NCBI GenBank assembly: GCA_035772405.1
Contig: JAYKKM010000439.1
Span: forward strand, 3,742,001-3,806,000
Length of the DNA: 64,000 bases
Reading direction: 5' to 3'
Origin: Chrysogorgia sp. JL179-B06
Lineage: Eukaryota; Cnidaria; Anthozoa; Scleralcyonacea; Chrysogorgiidae
Part shown: piece by piece, positions 60,590-64,000 of the stretch
How positions within the stretch are numbered: the first letter of the stretch is position 1
Layout: every line of letters starts with the position of its first letter
Notes under the pieces: model-generated
The model's input: only the letters and a program-made list of their open reading frames with translations
Databases searched by the model: none
What the model was told of the DNA's origin: nothing
Translations under genes and position numbers: made by a program

Positions 60590-61325
60590 CCGGTGTGGCG
60601 GTCTGAGATTGTCACCGTGCATATTCATCATATGCATCTGAGATTGCATATTCATTTAGTGCGCATGCTCGAAAAGTGGTTACAATCTCAGCACGCGCAA
60701 GAACAGTCCAATATTAATGTCACCGTGCTGAGATTGTATCTCAAATTTAATAATCGAATGTTAATGACCAGGTCAAGCAAACACTTTGCCTTGAAACGAT
60801 TGATTCATGACATTTTCAGTTTGTGGATAATTTCCCAGGAAGAAATCCAGAAATTAGTCGAATCTGAAATCCTATGTTGTTGAAACATTGGCATGGCGTT
60901 TAATCTTGGCTCAAGTCGCTCAACCAAAGTTATTTCAAACCTTTTGCCAAATTCCGATTGCACCTTATCGAAATGAGCGTGACCACAGTGTGTGAAAAGT
61001 GCCAGTGTCAATAGTCTCGATTTCACAATAGTCTTGGGCTATGCAATATCGAATCTTGGGTTATGCAAAACTGGTTGTAGAAAATTGTGAACATGGAAGT
61101 TGAGAACTTGTAGACTTAACAAACAATAAACAAGTTTATCTGAGGAACAAGATTATCCCAGAAACCTTTCCTGGATAATTCTCCCGACATATGTTCTTCA
61201 AAAGCACGATGTATGTAAATCAGTAATCTTAGCACGGGAGATATTTATTACAGGCCCAAACGGTAAGTGCGCATGTCCAGGACAATCTCAGCACGGTACA
61301 ATCTCAGACCGCCACACCGGACACA
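60590..61325. mobile_element. Inverted-repeat element with TIR CCGGTGTGGCGGTCTGAGAT
   Basis: ACCGGTGTGGCGGTCTGAGA at the left is mirrored by CTCAGACCGCCACACCGGAC at the right. GATTGT(C)ACCGTGC repeats occur internally near 60720 and 61290. No transposase; a 96-codon frame inside shows no domain. Confidence 0.7.
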
Positions 61326-61349
61326 GAAATTTGCATGAGTAAAATGTTA

Positions 61350-61488
61350 GTTAGCACGGTATAGAACTGCCTCGTTCTTTAAAAATGCCCCTTTATTTTA
61401 TCCATAATAGGTTTAATTCATGAATTGGACAACTCCAGGTAAAAAATAAACGGGATTTTTGTAAGAACGAGGCAGTTCTATACAGTGC
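61350..61488. mobile_element. Fold-back MITE
   Basis: GCACGGTATAGAACTGCCTC and AGGCAGTTCTATACAGTGC are inverted ends around a CCTTTATTTTAT/AAAATAAACGGG centre. It sits just outside the previous element, whose outer flank (TTTCTGTATCCGG) it seems to split. Confidence 0.7.
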
Positions 61489-61526
61489 TAAATTTCTGTA
61501 TCCGGTATACGAAGTTAAGTACAGGT

Positions 61527-61735
61527 AAGAGCACGTTCACTGATAAAAGTTTTTATTGATACAAGCTTTTGGCTATCAGACTATAGCCTTCAATGGGTTA
61601 ACAAAAATTTGGAAATCTACAGTACATATATATATATATATATACAAGCAGAAGAATAGATGTAGATTTCCATATTTCTGTTAACCCGTTGACAGCTGAA
61701 AGCTTGTATCAATAAAAAGTTTTATCAGTGAATGC
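61527..61735. mobile_element. Fold-back MITE with (TA)n centre
   Basis: GTTCACTGATAAAAGTTTTT and TGATACAAGCTTT on the left are mirrored on the right, with a TA run between. Confidence 0.75.
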
Positions 61736-61934
61736 TTTTTATATCATTATGTATAAACCTGATATCGGCTCATATATTTTTTCTATTATTATAATATTCT
61801 ATTCTATTATTCTATTATTATTACTATGAAAAATTTATATAATTTAATAAATATCTCAAAAGAACTGGGTATAATATGAAAAAGAGAAATAAGAGAACTT
61901 CAGCTACATTATTATCCCAAATTCAAAACAGTCT

Positions 61935-62120
61935 TAACCCCAAACCTTACCCCAATCCTATAACCCTAACCCCAAACCTTACCCCAATCTTATAACCCTA
62001 ATCCCCTAACCCTAGCTAACCCCAAACCTTACCCCAACCCTATAACCCTAACCCCCTAACCCTAACCCCAAACCTTACCCCAATCCTACAGTATATAACC
62101 CTAAACCTAACCCTATTAAC
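61935..62120. repeat. Telomere-like degenerate CCCTAA array
   Basis: About six units of roughly 32 bp containing ACCCTAACCCC-AAACCTTACCCC-AATCCTATA. CCCTAA is the complement of the animal telomere repeat, but the unit is compound, so it is an interstitial minisatellite rather than a telomere. Confidence 0.85.
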
Positions 62121-62510
62121 TCTTACAATAATACATATTTATTTTGGAAATAACAGCTTATTTTAATTTCGAATTTTACTACCAATAGTCTGTGACATCA
62201 TTTCAGGATTTATATGAAACTTCACCCAGAACTTCAAATGTTGAAAAATACTTACAGTACAGTGTAAGTAAGACTACTTGCAGTACGTATTCCCATAGAC
62301 AACGTTTTGGACAATATTTCAGTATGTCCTTGTTCTGTGTCCTCCTTCACAAGAAGGACACATTGTCCAAAGTACTCTTACTAAAGTATTTCTCAATATC
62401 CTGACTACAGTACATGGATATATACGTACCAAACCTGATCTCAGGCTCAGATATTAACCAATATCCCTAGGTAGTGCACTCAGATATCAAATAATTTTGC
62501 TGCAATTCTT
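62121..62510 (+). other. No gene seen
   Basis: AT-rich. GTCCTTGTTCTGTGTCCTCC/GAAGGACACATTGTCC form short inverted blocks near 62325-62380. Nothing else. Confidence 0.35.
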
Positions 62511-62782
62511 TAGGGGTAACCAAAATAATTATGTTGGAATTCTTCAGGGGTACCCAAATAATTATGTTGGAATTCTTCAGGGTACCTAAATAATTATGCT
62601 GGAATTCTTCATTGGTACCCAAATAATTATGCTGGAATTCTTCAGGGTACAGAAATAATTATGTTGGAATTCATCAGGGGTACCCAAATAATTATGATGG
62701 GTACCCAAATAATTATGCTGGAATTCATCTGGGGTAACCCAAATAATTATGTTGGAATTCTTCTGGGTACCCAAATAATTTG
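62510..62782. repeat. 33-34 bp minisatellite
   Basis: About eight units of AATAATTATGTTGGAATTC followed by TTCAGGGGTACCCA, with deletions in some units. The minus-strand frame (IIIWVPxEFQHNYLGT type) is an artefact. Confidence 0.9.
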
Positions 62783-62811
62783 GCGACCAGTGTCTCGACA
62801 TTTTCACAAAT

Positions 62812-64000
62812 TTGCAGTTCCTTCACGAGCGTGACAACCCTGGAGGAGAAGATCGTCTTCCAGCCGATAGCCCAGATGATTATAAAACATTATATTTCAC
62901 TAAAAGAGACCCCCAGTTGATATTGGGAGAAAAATTCTGGCACCAGCTCCACAGAGCCCACACAAAGCTTCGTGATTCATGGGTAGTTTACCATTAAAGA
63001 AAGAGTTGCAGAATGTAAATTTCCTGCAGAATTTCTCGATCAAGCAATAAGAGATAAACTAACATTTTCATGCACTGATGACCATACAAAGCTTGAGCTT
63101 TATAACAAGGGGCAGAACTTTCGCTAGATAAAGCAATAACAATTATATCTATGAAGGAAGCTATCAATCGTGAATTGCAAGAATCGAAAACAGCAACGAT
63201 TGGAAGTATTAACAGTTCATCCTTTAGAAACCAGAGATCTAAATACACAGGTCCAAAGAAACCTGAGAAAGTGTGGGTGCTCGGGAAATGCCACTTGAAA
63301 CAATTGGCCAGACAACCATGAATCTCAAACTTGGGGAAAGAGAGATCAACGAGCGTGTCTAAACATACCCAATACTTACAAGGCTGTTTCCTGCAAACAC
63401 AGTCAAGAGCAACAACAAGACACAAAAGAAAAAGTGTTTCAACAATACCCTAACCTCTTCCAGGATTGGGCAAGCTCAATGGAGAATATACCAGCTAAGC
63501 CATTCTGCCTGACAGCACCTAGACGAGTACCACTCCCCCTGCAGAAAAAGGTAAAAGAAGAAATCGAACGTATGGTGAACCTCGGAGTTATAGAAGCAGT
63601 GGACGAGCCAACAGATTGGTGTGCTCCGATAGTGGTGGTGCCCAAGCCAAACGGAGATGTTAGAATATATGTAGACCTAATCAAGCTTAACAAAGAAGTT
63701 CGAAGGAAAGTCTGCCAAAGGTAGAAGAAACACTTGGTAATATAGCCAATGGGTCTGTGTATTCTAAACTCGATGCCAACTCATGCAGCTTCCATCAAGT
63801 TTCCCTCAACGACAAGAGTGCGAAACTAACTAGTACCTTCATCACCCCGTTTGGACGGTTCATGTTCCGTCGCTTACCATATGGTATTTCCTCTGCACCT
63901 GAATACTTCCAGAAGAGAATGGACCAGGAACTAGCCGGCCTCGAAGGAGTGGTTTGCCAGATGGATGACATCCTTGTAGTTGGTCGAAATGAAGCTGAGC
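62812..64000 (+). mobile_element. Second broken Gypsy-type element, cut by window end
   Basis: Gag-like fragments at 62812-62995 (KFWHQLHRAHTKLRD) and 62997-63120 (EFLDQAIRDKLTFSC) precede a pol region. The RT N-terminus is 63434-63720 (LGVIEAVDEPTDWCAPIVVV, KPNGDVR). After a frameshift it continues to the window end: FGRFMFRRLPYGISSAPEYF, then MDDILVVG. Internal stops in gag and the frameshift in RT show it is dead, unless errors are present. It is a different family from the element at 41.7-46.7 kb. Confidence 0.8.

Noticed and set aside
58327..64000. METTL1 exon 2 inside the window
   Set aside because: I looked for the expected YPV...MDW and ADIGCGYGG segments on the plus strand and found none; the region is occupied by repeats.

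Overview
The window looks like AT-rich, intron-rich, transposon-laden animal nuclear DNA. The TE mix (CR1/Jockey-group LINEs, Gypsy, hAT relics, many fold-back MITEs, minisatellites) and the gene structures fit an invertebrate such as a cnidarian. The exact taxon is an inference with low confidence. Protein-family names come from recognising motifs by eye; no search was run. LAYOUT. 1-8.4 kb is repeat-rich intergenic DNA with a decayed LINE, pentanucleotide and trinucleotide arrays, a 635-bp hAT-type element and several palindromic MITEs. 8,498-29,911 (+) is a complete eight-exon gene for a secreted DNase I family nuclease, closest by eye to DNASE1L3. All splice phases fit, all catalytic residues are present, and there is an unrecognised 142-residue C-terminal extension. 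Its introns hold a Helentron/HINE-like element, a composite hAT element, a ZMYM1-like hAT relic with nested LINE tails, a TTAA (piggyBac-type) MITE and two copies of an unnamed element. 30.8-38.7 kb, between two convergent genes, is a very large 27-bp minisatellite (about 4.7 kb) split by a nearly intact LINE. 39,376-57,970 (-) is a complete ten-exon DEPDC1-family gene. Its introns hold a 19-bp minisatellite, a broken Gypsy element, a TTAA MITE, a ZNF862-like hAT relic interrupted by a LINE, and a LINE tail. 58,247 (+) starts METTL1, head-to-head with DEPDC1 over 276 bp; only exon 1 is seen. 58.4-62.8 kb holds a second, inverted HINE-like copy carrying a hAT MITE with a perfect 8-bp target duplication, then nested fold-back elements, a telomere-like degenerate repeat and a 33-bp minisatellite. 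The window ends inside a second broken Gypsy element. HOW THE GENES RELATE. The three host genes do not form an obvious pathway: an extracellular DNase, a DEP/RhoGAP-like cell-cycle protein, and the catalytic subunit for tRNA m7G46. The only regulatory link visible is the shared short promoter region between DEPDC1 and METTL1. Most other open frames come from repeats or transposon relics.
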